The notes beneath the pieces were generated by a model, which made no database searches, was not told where the DNA came from, and saw nothing but the letters and a program-made list of their open reading frames with translations. A stretch of 64,000 bases of DNA from Cordilura impudica. Its lineage: Eukaryota; Arthropoda; Insecta; Diptera; Scathophagidae. The position numbers and the translations under genes were made by a program. Each line of letters begins with the position of its first letter. Position 1 is the stretch's first letter. Shown piece by piece: positions 32,541 through 44,409 of the stretch. The stretch is taken from the NCBI GenBank assembly GCA_963682025.1, contig OY821518.1:148314057-148378056 (forward strand), in the 5' to 3' direction.

Positions 32541-35015
32541 GCTTCGTTAAGATGATAAGAGAATCACCAGAGGACGGGCGAGGGACAAGAGGGACGACGG
32601 ACGACTTTCTGCGCTTTATCGGGAGGAAGAATCTGGACGTTACCTTAATTAGGTAAGAGGGTTCGAGGATTAAGGTTACAGAATTTCTTTCTCCACCCGG
32701 TTAAGGTAAGATAAGGTTCTGTATTTTTTAGGAAAAATATTAATTTGTTCTTAATGTTTCATTACAGCAATGGCGATTTAACTGTGGCGGCACTTGAGAG
32801 AAGAGTTATGCCAAAATTGACCCTGATCTCAATATATCTGCCATATGAGGACAACGATCCCCCATCTCCAGCCGTAAGATCTTTGGTCGATGCATGTATG
32901 AGCAAGGGACGCGATCTGGTGATAGGAGGCGATGCGAACGCTCACCACACCTTATGGGGAAGCACTGGCATCAACAGCAGAGTTGATTCTTTTTTTAATT
33001 ACCTTCTAACGACTAATTTTATTATAAGTTATGGGGGAATAGCCCCACTTTCTATAACAGAATGAGAGATCAAGTTATTGACATAACTTTTGTATCGAAC
33101 TCGGACACTGTTAGAATTTTAGACTAGAGGTCCTTGGAATATTCTTATTCACATCATTCCAAGATAAGCAACAGCAATGGCATCTCTTTGGGGGTATTGA
33201 TTCCATATCGGAATCCGTGGAAAACTAACTATGTTAAATTCCGCAGCTTTGTACAAAATCTACGGCCTCCGGATATGGACAGGCACTTCTAGTGAAGAAA
33301 ACACTTAAAGAAGCATATCTAAATTCTTGCTCTGAGCACTTGCCCTCTAGAAAAATCAACCAATCGTGGTGGATCCGAGAGCTTAAGATACTCAGAACAG
33401 AAACTAGAAAACTCCTTAATATGGTGAAAAACACAAGAAAACTGAGAATTGGGACAACTACCATCTCAGTTTCAATACTTTCAAAAAGGCGACATGCAGG
33501 ACTAAGAGGGAATCATAGGCCAGTTGCTGTGAGGAACTAGAGGGAACTAACGAGATGGCAAGGCTTCGTAAAGTCCTTTCTAAGGACCCGAGCACACCAG
33601 GCTTCCTTATGAAACCTGACGATATTTTTGCAGAAAAAGCAAAGGTACTATTTAACTTCTAATGTATACTTACTCCCCGGGTTGCAGAGATAAAGTGATA
33701 GAAGATAGCTCCATGCGAGCTCTCACATCAGCCGAAATTCCTGAATATGAGCAAATTAGATCAATAGTCGACGAAAGCACAGTAGAGTGTACGGTACGAT
33801 ATTTTAAACCTTACAAGTCAAGCAGGTGGTATATTCCCGGTTCTTTTCCAGGAGTCCATAGAGACAATAATGAAATGGCTACTAAGGATCTTTTCAGGCG
33901 TCCTGGCATCAGTATATATAACAAAACAGTGCGGAGAGGTTAGAGTGATCTTTAGTCCCAATCCGGGAAATATAAACCATATTATCGTCTATCATCGTTT
34001 TAACTGAAAACCTAGGAGAGATTGGTAGATGTATATGGCTGAAGTAAGCTTACACCGGACAAATTCTGTAAAGCTCAACACCTCAGTGGATACGGTAATA
34101 TTTTTTGGCTTCTTTTTTGGACGTGAAAGGGGCGTTCAATAATGTCAAAATATCATCGATCCTAGAAGCCTTAGATATTATTGGCTCGGATCCGCAAGGA
34201 GGAGTTATATCTCCTCTTTTGTGGAACCTTGTGGTCAATAAAATCCTCCAATCTTTCGACAGAACGGGCACCAGTGTTGCCGCCTATGCTGATAACGTTG
34301 TGCTTGTGGTCAAATGTAGATTCCTATCAGCGATAAGTGAGCTCATGGAGTTGGCATTAGGTAAACTCGTAAAATAGATGAGGGAAAACGGTCTGGGGGT
34401 GAACCCCTCTAAAACCGAATTGGTTATCTTTACTAGAAAGACAAAGATAACTGAGTTCAACCCTCCAAGACGAGAAGACTCTTGTATTATCAAGGGAGGC
34501 GAAGTACTAAGAAGGCTTTATGTGCCTTCTACACCTGTAGGAGCACGGTTGGCAGAAGATGGGGTTTCAAACTGCAGATCATCCACTGGATGTATTGTGT
34601 GATAATTAGACCACTCTTCTCTTTAAGTTTTCCCAAAAAGTTTATATCGGTCCCTGACTTCTATAGGAGCTGTATGGATGTAAAGGAGGAGGAGTCAGTC
34701 CAACATTCGCTGTGCGAATGTCCAGCACTGAAAGAGCACCGCCCTAGATATTTAGGGGAAAGATTCTACGATAATCTGGGCTACATAGTAGATGTTCCAC
34801 TCGGCGATCTTGGGGATTTCTTGAGGGAATCTGAATGCATAGCTGACGAAAGAGCTATTTTTCATTTTTCTTTTCTTTTCCTTTCCATCCACCTATCTCC
34901 TATCTTCCTATATCTGTCTTCCTACACTTTCTAAAGGGTATCACAATGAACCATATGGCCTCCGAGTGTACTTGCCCTCGTGCGACCAACTTATCTAACC
35001 TAACCTAACCTTGGA
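32541..35015 (+). pseudogene. R1/LOA-type non-LTR retrotransposon, degraded
   Basis: Plus strand. Endonuclease part 32751-33065 reads LTLISIYLPYEDNDPPSPAV and GGDANAHHTLWGSTGINSR, the APE-type 'GxDxNAHHxxWGS' block of R1/LOA elements. Reverse transcriptase traces follow: VIFSPNPGN, FLDVKGAFNNVKISS, DPQGGVISPLLWNLVV and AAYADNVVLVVK, where Asn replaces the second Asp of the polymerase box. Internal deletions joined the A and B blocks near 34185. A C-terminal Cys/His finger (VQHSLCECPALKEHRPRYLG) is at about 34695. The 3' end carries TAACCTAACCTAACC (34997-35012). Many stops and frameshifts. Confidence 0.85.
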
Positions 35016-35164
35016 CTTGCTTGTATTGGAAAATAAACTAACAGGGGCGGACTCTTTACGGGAAGAGGAGGAGGACTTCACATCGAAAAAAACACGCATG
35101 TTACTTTAAAAGAAAAGTTACAAATGCAGTGTTAAACTATGAAAAATATTCTTTCGTATAGGGT

Positions 35165-35439
35165 TCTGACTATTTTTCTGAAATTTAATTGATATTTTCT
35201 GAAATACATTTGATTATTTTTGACAGGCATTTGATAAACACATTTCGTAATGTCTGAAGTACATTCAATAATATCTGAAATATATTTGATGTTTTCTGTA
35301 AAACATTTGATAAATTCTGAAATACATCTGATTCTTTCTGAACTTCACTTCTGAAAATCAATTGATGTTTCTTGAAATACAATTGATACTTTCTGAAAAT
35401 CAATTGATGTTTTCTCAAATACAATTGGAAAAGGTGTAG
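35165..35439 (-). repeat. CAATTG array, right arm (inverted)
   Basis: Units of TTTCTGAAAT(A/T)CAATTGAT read as the reverse complement of the left arm. The outermost ~75 bp match the left arm best; inner units are more diverged (CATTTGAT instead of CAATTGAT). Confidence 0.9.
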
Positions 35440-36960
35440 TCTCTTGGGTGTATATTCCACCACCGTACTGTTAAAGCTTGATTCAAGTTTTGAAAAAATT
35501 TAAAGCTTTTTCACTTTTTTAGCAATAGATTAGAAATTACAATAAATACTGGTCAAAAAATGAGTAACATGTCATGTGTGAATGGCATATTATTAATTTA
35601 ATAAGAAGAAGACCGAAAGGGGGTAGTAAATTATACAACTATGAGTTGCTATAATTGGGGTTTTTTTGGCAGGGCAAAACAAAGGATAGAAATAAATAAG
35701 GAGGGAATTTTAGTTAGGTGGGAAAAAAAAAGAAAAGATGGAGGCTTTTGTGGCTTAGTTGCGAAATGTTTGAATAAAGATGGATGAAGTTTTTATTTTA
35801 GGAGGGAAAAAATCCGACAGCTGGAAGGTATAAAGAGAAGTGGCTTCCGCTGAGAAAGAATTATTAAGTTTTTGATTGTTTGTGCTACAAGTGGCTCCGC
35901 GAAAAAATTATAAATAAATAAAAATTTTTCTTTTTAAATAATAAACGGGAAACAGTTTTCTAAAGCAGCAGTAACAAAGTAAAAAAGATACAACCAGTGG
36001 TTTAGAGTTTTGGTGCGTGCTATAAGAAAATTTAAACTAAAAAAAAAACAAAAAATAAATAAATGAAATTGGTGAAAAGTGAGTGTGTCGTCAGCAAGTC
36101 GTCTTCAGCCACCGTGGTCGTATCCATCGTGGGAGCTGCAGCCACTGCACCACAAAGCCAGGGGTGCGAGGTATAGTTTATAAAGAAGGGGGAAGAAGGT
36201 TTTGGACCTAGAACGGCCAACACTCGTACGACCTGACGGACGGGACGTATGCTCTAAAAAGAGAAAATTTCTTTTTCAGCCGTATGCAATTGAGTAAGTA
36301 AAATCTGATTTATACCTTAAGAAAGTTTTGGAGAAAGCATTTTCGGGTTACAGTTTTCCGGTGCAGTCCATCCCAGAGTATTTCGGGGTGTGCGCGTGAG
36401 ATAGGGGTGAGCTCAGGCCTTCAATCGCCGGTGAAAAGGGGCATTTTAATGTTGCTCGGGAAGGGTTATAGCCATTAAAGTGTTTTCGGTCAAAATTTAA
36501 AAAAAGGTTTATACGAATACATGCGGAAAGAAGAAATTTAAGTAATTTATAATTAGTAAACGTACAGAAGTACTTACCCGGTGGACACAGTGACGGACGG
36601 ACAAACCTTGGAAGCTCCTGCGGCTGCGGCGATGACTTCAAACATGGAATAAAAAATCAAAAGGTAAGTGGATGATGTAAAATGTAGTGGAAATATTAGT
36701 AGGGCCCTCATGGACAAAAAGGGAAAGATTAAGGAGATAGGAAAGCGATGAGGTAATTGTGAGATGGTTAGTTTTTTTATATTCTTTATTTTTTTTTGTA
36801 CAGTGGATTGTGGATGAGCCTGGTTGGTGACCCAGCCCGCGACTGTAGCTAGTCTGGCAGCACCATCTTTTCAAGCGATGCCAATCTTGTTATCCACAGG
36901 TGGCTAGACCACCAAAATCCATTGACAAACAGTATTGAAGTGCTAATTGTAGATAAATGA
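35440..36960. other. Mixed GC region, possible retroelement leader
   Basis: Contains G-rich words, CGGACGGGACG and GACGGACGGACA tracts, and short GC-rich coding-like frames, but no recognisable domain. It could be the 5' part of an LTR or non-LTR element whose body is missing. 36800-36900 includes GGTTGGTGACCCAGCCCGC and a GGTGGCTAGACCACC palindrome. Confidence 0.35.
36063..36176 (+). other. Short Ala/Val/Ser-rich open frame
   Basis: ATG AAA TTG GTG opens 37 codons (MKLVKSECVVSK ... ATAPQSQGCEV) ending TAG. GC-rich codon choice stands out against the AT-rich surroundings. A run of Ala/Val codons could be a signal-anchor or chance. No homologue recognised. Confidence 0.2.
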
Positions 36961-37518
36961 AAATTATGAAGTTTATAATTAAGTGCGACAACTTTTAGTA
37001 GTGAGTTTAACACTGTTTACAGCCCAAAACCATCTTATTTTATAATGGTCATTAAAAAAATTTTTTTTAATTCAAATCTTCTCTTACACAGGCCACCGAC
37101 ATTGAAAAAAGCTGACGTTTGTTTTTATTATCTCAGTGCCTTTTAATTTTTGTTAAATTATATAATTTCAGTGATCCTTAAAAGTTTCATAAGAATTTAA
37201 TTTAACTATCATTCATAATTCCTTTGTTTTGTAACGAGCTATAAAATGTATTTTGAAAATTTTTTATTGATTATTAAACAAAACTTTAATTTTAATTAAC
37301 ATGATAATATTATTATTATTTTCTTTTTTGTTAACTTTTCAAACGTCATAAAAATAAGTCAAGTTATTATTCTCACAAACTTAATTAAATATGATTAGTA
37401 TCAAAGTCACATGTTGTCATCAAATGAAATTTAACGCGTCACTTTTCAATATTAATTTCTATTATTAATTTCTTTATGCGCCTTTTTATATACATACGAA
37501 TACGTACTGATACATACA

Positions 37519-37556
<38 letters not shown>

Positions 37557-39392
37557 CTCGTACTTACAAATGTATAGACGTATTCTTAATTGATCAAATG
37601 ATATGATAAAATAGTATTATGTAGCAATATAAGATTGTGAGGAAGGATAGTACGATATATTCATAAAAATCAAGTCAATACAAGTTATTTTCATTTAAAT
37701 AATAAATATGAAAAAGCAACAACACCAAGAGCCCATTAACTATACGCACTAAATATTTATTATAAATCAGATCGCGTTTTATCACGCGAGTTGTGTGTTT
37801 TTTTTTATTTTGTATTTTGTTCGTATTTGAGATTTTGTGAAATTGTGACGTGATTATCTAGTTGACGATAAGTGGAGCATTGTAAGTTTTTTGTTTCCCC
37901 TTAATAATTCTTTAACTCAAACGAAATTAGAAACATCACTGCTACAATGCATGATTTATGCTTTTAGTTGTTTAAATGTCCACTTGAAAAATTAATTGAA
38001 TTCATTGATAAGTTGACAAATGTATGACAATGATATCTACATACATACTGTATGTATGATTTGTATATACAAACTTGTATATACGTATGTCTGTATGTTC
38101 ATATAACGCATTTTGTTGTATGTAAACATTCAACTGATAACATTTGTTAACTAACAATAAGATTGGGTGTCGAAACTCTTAATACCCTCCACCTAAGGTT
38201 ACAATTTTGTTTGTCATCACGTTTGTAACTCATAAAAATATAAAGTTTCCATAAGACTAAAAGTCTAAATAGCGTGTGATCTCATTAAATACAATAAACA
38301 CGCCTAAGTTTCCTGATGTGCATCTTTAGATGTTTGTTATTGAAAATGGGATAAATGGTTACATTAAATGTTTCCGACAAAGGGTTCTACTGTAGTCGGA
38401 TTTGACTAAGTATTATTTTGTGGCAATGGCAAGTGATAAATTATACATATGTATGATTATATTATATGTGACTATTAATAAATATTATTTGTTTAAACGT
38501 GATTTGAAAGTTTATACTCGTATACTCAAATCTATTTATTATACCATATTCATTATCAAATAACTGAAGTGTTCTTAAATTAAATTTAAAAGAAAAATCT
38601 AATCGAATTTATTATTTAATTGGAATATGAAGTTAAACTCTATACTATTTTTACATAATTTATGTGTCATTCAGATCGTATATTGGTTGGATAATGGGTT
38701 AAGTAACGACACGCATTAAGAGGACAAGATTAGAGTATAAATGTTTTTGTTTCCTTGGTCATGATTCATTTTTAACTTTTGTTTGTCATTAATTTGAGTC
38801 TGATTCAATAAATTATTAATGTAATGGATTTAACGCACTGGCTTAATTCAGAACCATTGATGTCTGCTTTTTCATTAAATCATAAAACTGATAACCAGGT
38901 TGAAGTTTTTTGTTCTTTTTGTAATGCATCGTCATGTGTGGCTCGTGTGACATGTGGGAATTTCTATAGGAAATATCATTAAAGCAGACCATTAAAAATT
39001 TAAATTCTTATAAATCGAAATAAATATTTCCACATCACTTAAACGTGAAAAATAACATTAAAATTACATTGTTTTCTTTTTGTTATAATCTAATTAATAA
39101 TGTTTTTTATATTATAGTTCTCAAAATTTCTGCTCTAATCATGTCTTTTCCAAATTTCCTCTTTCAAATTATAATAAACATATATTTTTCAAAAGTCATA
39201 AACGACCCAGCAAAAAAAAAATTAAAGTCATTCGTGTGGAATCACATATCAATTGATTCTAAAGAACAATTTGGTGAATATTTTCCGCTCCTTAAGAAGT
39301 TCTTTTTAACAACTTTAAAAAATGTCACTACAAAGTTATCTCGTATCAAACTTACTGTTTTCAAATGAAATGATCCGTTATGATGCAACTTT
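36961..39392. other. Long AT-rich stretch, largely featureless
   Basis: Holds a (TA)n microsatellite (37516-37552), a family B-like scrap starting TAATACCCTCCACCTAAGG (38181) with TTTGTCATCACGTTTGTAAC, and one Cys-rich short frame listed separately. No long open frame or splice-supported exon. Confidence 0.4.
38824..38982 (+). other. 52-codon Cys-rich open frame
   Basis: ATG at 38824 to TAA at 38980. The second half reads VFCSFCNASSCVARVTCGNF, then YRKYH: Cys-x2-Cys, Cys, Cys, His, similar in spacing to the start of a PHD/RING-like zinc finger that has lost its last ligands. Below usual size cut-offs. It could be an exon, a transposon gag remnant or chance. Confidence 0.25.
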
Positions 39393-40161
39393 TTATACCC
39401 TATACCACTATGTGGTTTGGGTATAATGACTTTGTGCTGCTGTTTGTAACTACCAAAAATATTTGACCCAGACCCATCTTTCATTATACCGATCGACTCA
39501 GAATCACTTTCTGAGTCGATTAAGTGATGTCCGTCCGTCTGTGTGTCCATGTAAACCTTGTAATAAAACTACAGGTCGCAAATATGAATATATTTTGATT
39601 ATGGTATGGTATATAAGCTTTTATCGGCCGTAGGATGAACGCTATTGAAATTGGCGAAAATCGGTCCATGTTCAGACCTAGTCCCCATACAAATGACCCC
39701 TATGAAATCGACATAAATTGCCATAAGATTCATATTATCATATAGATCTTAGTGTTGTATGTGTTTATTATATCCATTAATAAGTAGTCTATAAATAATC
39801 CCTATAGGACAATTCTTAGTCATAGGCCCCATATCCCGATCATCACTTAAATCTATCAAAAAAACAAAAATATTGCACAGATTTTTCTCAAATTTGGTTT
39901 GTATATATTTTTTCAAAATATAAGTGACTTTACCAAATATGGTCAGGATTGGTCTATTTTTCCACCTAGTCACCATATAAGTATAGCATCCGATATGAAC
40001 TTTTTCATATCTGCAGCCAAAAAAATTAATAACAATGCCACTCAAATTTGGTTTATGCTTATTTTCAATATCGAATTAGTTGGACCGAAGAGATAGGGTC
40101 TCTAAACCATGGTATAGGGTATCATATAGTCGGTCTAGACCGACTATAATTTCTTACTTGT
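39393..40161 (-). repeat. Dispersed repeat family A, copy A2
   Basis: Complete, minus orientation: TTATACCCTATACCACTATG at the left edge and the hairpin TAGTCGG-TCTAGA-CCGACTA followed by TTTCTTACTTGT at the right edge. Confidence 0.9.
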
Positions 40162-40798
40162 TTTAAATTAATTTTTATAACACCTAAGTTAAACGTTAAT
40201 TATATGTATATGAAGATATCCGTATATGTTTGACTTACACTCGGTGCATAACATTACAAGGACGATCACTTCCCATTTTACTTTGATGTCATTACGTTTG
40301 ACCGTTGTTTCTAATAAGTGTGCGTTCAGTTCCTTCAATGTCCACCTAATTCCTCCGCTTTTTGAAGTAGTTTTTCATTAATCACTTGGAGCTACTTAGG
40401 TATATACGAAAAAGTCAGGAATATTTATAAATTTTCGTAAAGCTTGAATTATTTTTTATAGTATAATTTCTAGAGCTAGGAAAATTAATTAGAATATTAA
40501 ACTCGTGCGAGAAAAAGTTATGTCTGATAAAACTTGCCAAAGTTTTAAACTTTAATAGGTAGTTTTTTGGGATGTGGGTATTGATTGGCTGGGTTAACTA
40601 TGCATACAATTTTATGCTAACCAATCATATATCGTCCTATTCGAAGACTCTCTATGGAGTTTCATTTGAAAACTTGTTAAAGATTAGAACTTCAATTTTT
40701 TTTCGAAATATTATATAGTCTCAAAAACTGAAGTACCTTTTTCAAAATATACGCTTTGCTAGATCGTCAAGAGGCATATCTATACATATTTACATATA
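40162..40798. other. Intergenic, no gene seen
   Basis: AT-rich spacer up to the mariner. Includes a GC-richer patch (40560-40660) that matches nothing I know. TA at 40797-40798 is the mariner target duplication. Confidence 0.4.
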
Positions 40799-42068
40799 AA
40801 GGGTGTCCCAACAAGAATGCAATTTTTAAATTTTAAATAAAACACAGATATTTAAAAAAAAAATCGTGAAACTTTGTTATATCGTAAAGAAGACAGAATG
40901 AGGTTATGTATGGAACAATATATCGTGCAGATGGCCGCCGCGGCTTTGCTGGCATGCACGCAATCTTTTAATGAAATTTTCAATGACCCTTTTGCATAAA
41001 TGCTGCGGTATTTCATTAATGCAGCGTCCAATTTCCTCTTTTAAGGCTTGAGTCGTCGTCGGCTTATTCGCGTAAACCATCGACTTCAAAAAACCCCAAA
41101 GAAAAAAATTTAATGGTGTTAAATCGCACGATCTAGGCGGCCAATTCTGATCTCCAAAACGCGAAATAACACGACCGGGAAATGACTGATGCAGCAATTG
41201 AATTGTTTCTCTGGCTGTATGACATGTGGCGCCGTCTTGTTGGAACCACATGCCCTCCACATTCATTTCTTCAATTCGAGGCAAGAAAAAACTGGTTATC
41301 ATTTCACGATACCGAACACCATTGATTGTTTGCGCTTGACCTGCCTCATTTTCATAAAAAAAAGGTCCAATGATTCCTCCAGGCCAAAAACCACACCACA
41401 CAGTGACACGTTGAGGATGCATTTGCTTCTCGTGAATCACTCGAGGATTTTCCTCACCCCAAATGCGACAATTCTGCCTATTGACGAAGCCATCAAGATG
41501 GCCTCGTCAGCATTTTCATGTTGTCTCTCCAATACCCAATTAACGAACTCCCTTCGCTGTCCATGGTCAGCTGGCATCAGCTCCTGAGTCAATTGAACTT
41601 TGTATGCATGAAGATGCAAATCTTTCGTCAAAATTCACTGCATAGTGGATTTGGAGACACCAATTTGCTAAGCTCGGTGTCGAATTGAGGTGGATGGAGT
41701 TTGAGCGACATCATCACGTACAGCTGCGACATTTTCGGTCGATCGACCTGGTCGATGGCGCGCTGTTGTCTTTACATCACTAACAGACCCAGTTTAGGCA
41801 ATTTTATCCATTAATCTCTTTACAGTTGACTCTTTTGGAGCATTATTCTGACCCCAAATTGATCGCAATTTGCGAACTGTAGCCGCAAAACTTTCACCAT
41901 TTTGGTAAAACAATTTCACAATGAGAATGCGTTGTTCATTCGTGTAGCGCTCCATTTTTACTAACCTCGTACCTTCTACTAGCAAACAATAACAATTGTT
42001 CAAATGTCAAACAATGACACTTCGAATGTTGCCAGATTTAAAAATTGCGTTCTTGTTGGGACACCCTT
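40799..42068 (-). mobile_element. mariner, DD41D group, copy 2 (other subfamily)
   Basis: Inverted ends AAGGGTGTCCCAACAAGAAT (40799) and ATTGCGTTCTTGTTGGGACA with CCCTT ending at 42068, inside TA duplications (40797-40798, 42069-42070). 1270 bp. Ends differ from copy 1 at 239-1518, so the two are distinct subfamilies. The transposase on the minus strand is broken. Confidence 0.92.
40904..41955 (-). pseudogene. DD41D mariner transposase, broken, third Asp changed
   Basis: ATG at 41953-41955 gives MERYTNEQRILIVKLFYQNG, the N-terminal helix-turn-helix, running to a stop at 41794. Further in: YKVQLTQELMPADHGQRREF, a deletion/frameshift around the first catalytic Asp (~41480), VTVWCGFWPGGIIGPFFYEN, FQQDGATCHTARETIQLLHQ (second Asp) and CDLTPLNFFLWGFL. 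In the last motif Asn occupies the third catalytic position, 41 residues after the second Asp. That change alone should abolish catalysis. Confidence 0.9.
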
Positions 42069-42654
42069 TATATACATATTTCTCTTTTTTTTTTGTAATT
42101 TTTAATTATTTTCAATTTGAAAATTTTTTTTTTTTTTATATTCCATGTTATATTTTATTAATGTCACAATTTTATAAATTCTTATGTTATAATATTATTC
42201 ATATTAATTTATATATTAGTTATTCATTTATATATAAGTTACAATTTTATTAAATTTAATTTGGCTAAACATATTTGTACACTACTAAAATCCTGTACTG
42301 TAATTATAAGACTTAGTCTTGTTGTGCAAGAAATCATTAAAACAAATAAATAAATAAATATCGTAAACAGCAAAATTAATGGCGGCATTTCTAAAATTAT
42401 AATAATATGGCAATTTATGCAAAGAAAACAAATTTCAATCAATTCAAGCTTTATATATGTTTCTTTTGGAACCAAAAAGATACTGAATATCTAATCAAAT
42501 AAAACACAATTGAGTGCGAAAAAAATTTGCAGAACCAATTCCCGAAGAAACAATACATTCCCGGGCGGAAATAAGCGAATTTACCCCAATATTCGATTCC
42601 TAACAGTAATACAAAATATTTAAAAGGAAATGTGACAAGTGGCAACAAAAACTA
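42069..42654. other. Intergenic, no gene seen
   Basis: AT-rich, long T runs, no open frame of interest. Confidence 0.4.
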
Positions 42655-43060
42655 TGCTCTGGATATACGAAGGACAAAATCATGAACTACGTTCGAATAA
42701 CCTGGCATGGGGCTCATTTTCCGCAGTAGGACCATTACAATATCACTTTGTTGATGAGATAATGGAACAAACGTATATCTGAAAGTTTTAAAGGAAAATT
42801 CTCAAAAAAAGTGTCTGTTTTATAACATCCTCCACGTCATGGAAACACCACTCCAGAGCTCGGACATAAATCCTATACACAATTTGCAGATTTATCTCAA
42901 CAAAAAGCTTGTGTTGACATATTTGACTGAAAAAGTCCTATTGCACGAATGAAAATAAAAACTCTTAACTATTACTAATTGGGCGAATCAATTTCCAAGG
43001 GACACAAAGTGGTTGTAAAGAATAAGCGATTTCATACAAAATATTGATTTATTACAGATA
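42655..43060 (+). pseudogene. Tc1-type transposase relic
   Basis: Reads WGSFSAVGPLQYHFVDEIME (Tc1 'VWGCFSxxGxGPLHFIDGIM'), then a deletion that removes the second-Asp block, then TPLQSSDINPIHNLQIYLNK, the 'PPQSPDLNPIENLW' block with His in place of the catalytic Glu, and NWANQFPRDTK plus a frame-shifted 'HTKY' tail near 43040. Ancient and dead. Confidence 0.65.
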
Positions 43061-43181
43061 ATAAATAGAAGTAAAAATCTTTGAAGACGTCGAAGCTTGC
43101 ACTTTTGCACTTTTTTGTTTTTTTTCGTTATTTGTTTATGGTCAATAAATTTTTATTTTGTTTTCTGTTTTTAATAGTTTA

Positions 43182-43184
<3 letters not shown>

Positions 43185-43214
<30 letters not shown>

Positions 43215-43231
43215 TGTATGTATGTATGTAT
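43185..43231. repeat. (GTAT)n microsatellite
   Basis: Uninterrupted TATG repeats just left of the Helitron-like start. Confidence 0.95.
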
Positions 43232-43259
43232 ATCCAATCAAAAATCATCTATATATATA

Positions 43260-44405
43260 AAATTCATTTTCTGTTTGTTTGTTTGACCGCTATACAAATT
43301 TTTATTTTTCAACGGATTTTCCTGTAATTTTGTACACACTTTTTACCGGCCACGCCTGCTTTTACGCCCACTTTTTATGTAAAATTCATTTTCTGTTTTA
43401 TTCATATTTGTTCACTAAACAAATTTTTATTTGTTAACAGATTTCTCTGAAATTCGGTGCACACAATCACTGTACTCCAGCTAAGGTCACCATATACTTT
43501 TTATTGACCACGCCTACTTTTACGCCCACTTTTTGTATATAATTCGTTTTCTGTTTTTTGGTATATTTGTTTGCTATAAAAAATTTTTATTTTTCAACGA
43601 AATTCTCTGAAATTTGGTACACACGATCTCTGTACTCCAGGAAAGGTCACCATATGCTTCGTACCGGCCACGCCTACTTTAACGCCCACTTTTTGTGTAC
43701 AATTCATTTTGTTTTTTGGTATATTTGTTCGCTATACAAATTTTTATTTTTCAACCGATTTCTCTGAAATTTGGTACACACGATCTCTCTGCTCCAGGGA
43801 AGGTCGACATATTCTTCGTACCGGTCACGCCTACTGTAACGCCCACTTTTTGTATACAATTCATATTCTGTTTTTTGGTACATTTGTTCGCTACACAATT
43901 TTTTTAAACGGATTTCTCTGAAATTTGCTACACACGATCTCTGTACTCCAGAGAAGTCGCCATATGATTCTTGCCCGCCACGCCTACTTCTATGCTCACT
44001 TTTTATACAAAATTAATTTTCTTTTTTTTTGGTATATTTGTTCACTATACAAATTTTTATTTTTCAAGGGATGTCTAAAATTTGGTACACACGATCTCTG
44101 TACTCCAGGAAAGGTCACCATATGCTTCTAACAGGCCACGCCTACTTTGCGCCAACTTCTATGTATATAAAACTATTTTTTTTCCTTTTATTTGTTTCTT
44201 TATTTGATTGCTATATAAACTTTTATTTTTCAATGGCTTTCTCCGAAATTTAGTACATATTCCAGGGAAGGTCGCCATATGATTTTTACGACCACGCCTA
44301 CTTTTACGCCCAATTTTCATATAAAATTCATATTTTGTTGTGTGGTATAGTTCTTCCCTATACAAATTTGTAGTTTTCAATGGATTTCTCTGAAATTTGG
44401 TTTAC
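43260..44405 (+). repeat. ~150-bp tandem array inside the Helitron-like element
   Basis: About eight units, each with AATTCATTTTCTGTTTTTTG, 'ATACAAATTTTTATTTTTCA', CTCTGAAATTTGGTACACACG, TCTCTGTACTCCAGG and GGCCACGCCTACTTT. Unit starts near 43261, 43382, 43541, 43700, 43858, 44012, 44165 and 44325. Short open frames in the array are translations of the repeat. Confidence 0.9.
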
Positions 44406-44409
44406 ACGG

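Larger units (their letters stand above)
22605..35439. mobile_element. 12.8-kb foldback-like composite
   Basis: Left edge CTACACCTTTTGCAATTGTA (22605) and right edge complement of CTACACCTTTTCCAATTGTA (ending 35439) are inverted and continue as arrays of a ~20-bp unit, ATCAATTGAATTTCAGAAA and variants. Inverted termini built of short tandem repeats are the hallmark of foldback-type elements. No convincing target duplication is seen (left flank ATTAAT, right flank TCTCTT). Its interior is occupied by a copia, an I-like and an R1/LOA-like element, so the original core, if any, is obscured. Whether it ever moved as one unit is inference. Confidence 0.55.

Noticed and set aside
39149..39368. Coding frame 39045-39368
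   Set aside because: AT-driven open frame overlapping the start of family A copy A2 region; no motif.
43558..44380. Several overlapping 60-75 codon frames
   Set aside because: Translations of the ~150-bp tandem array in different frames.
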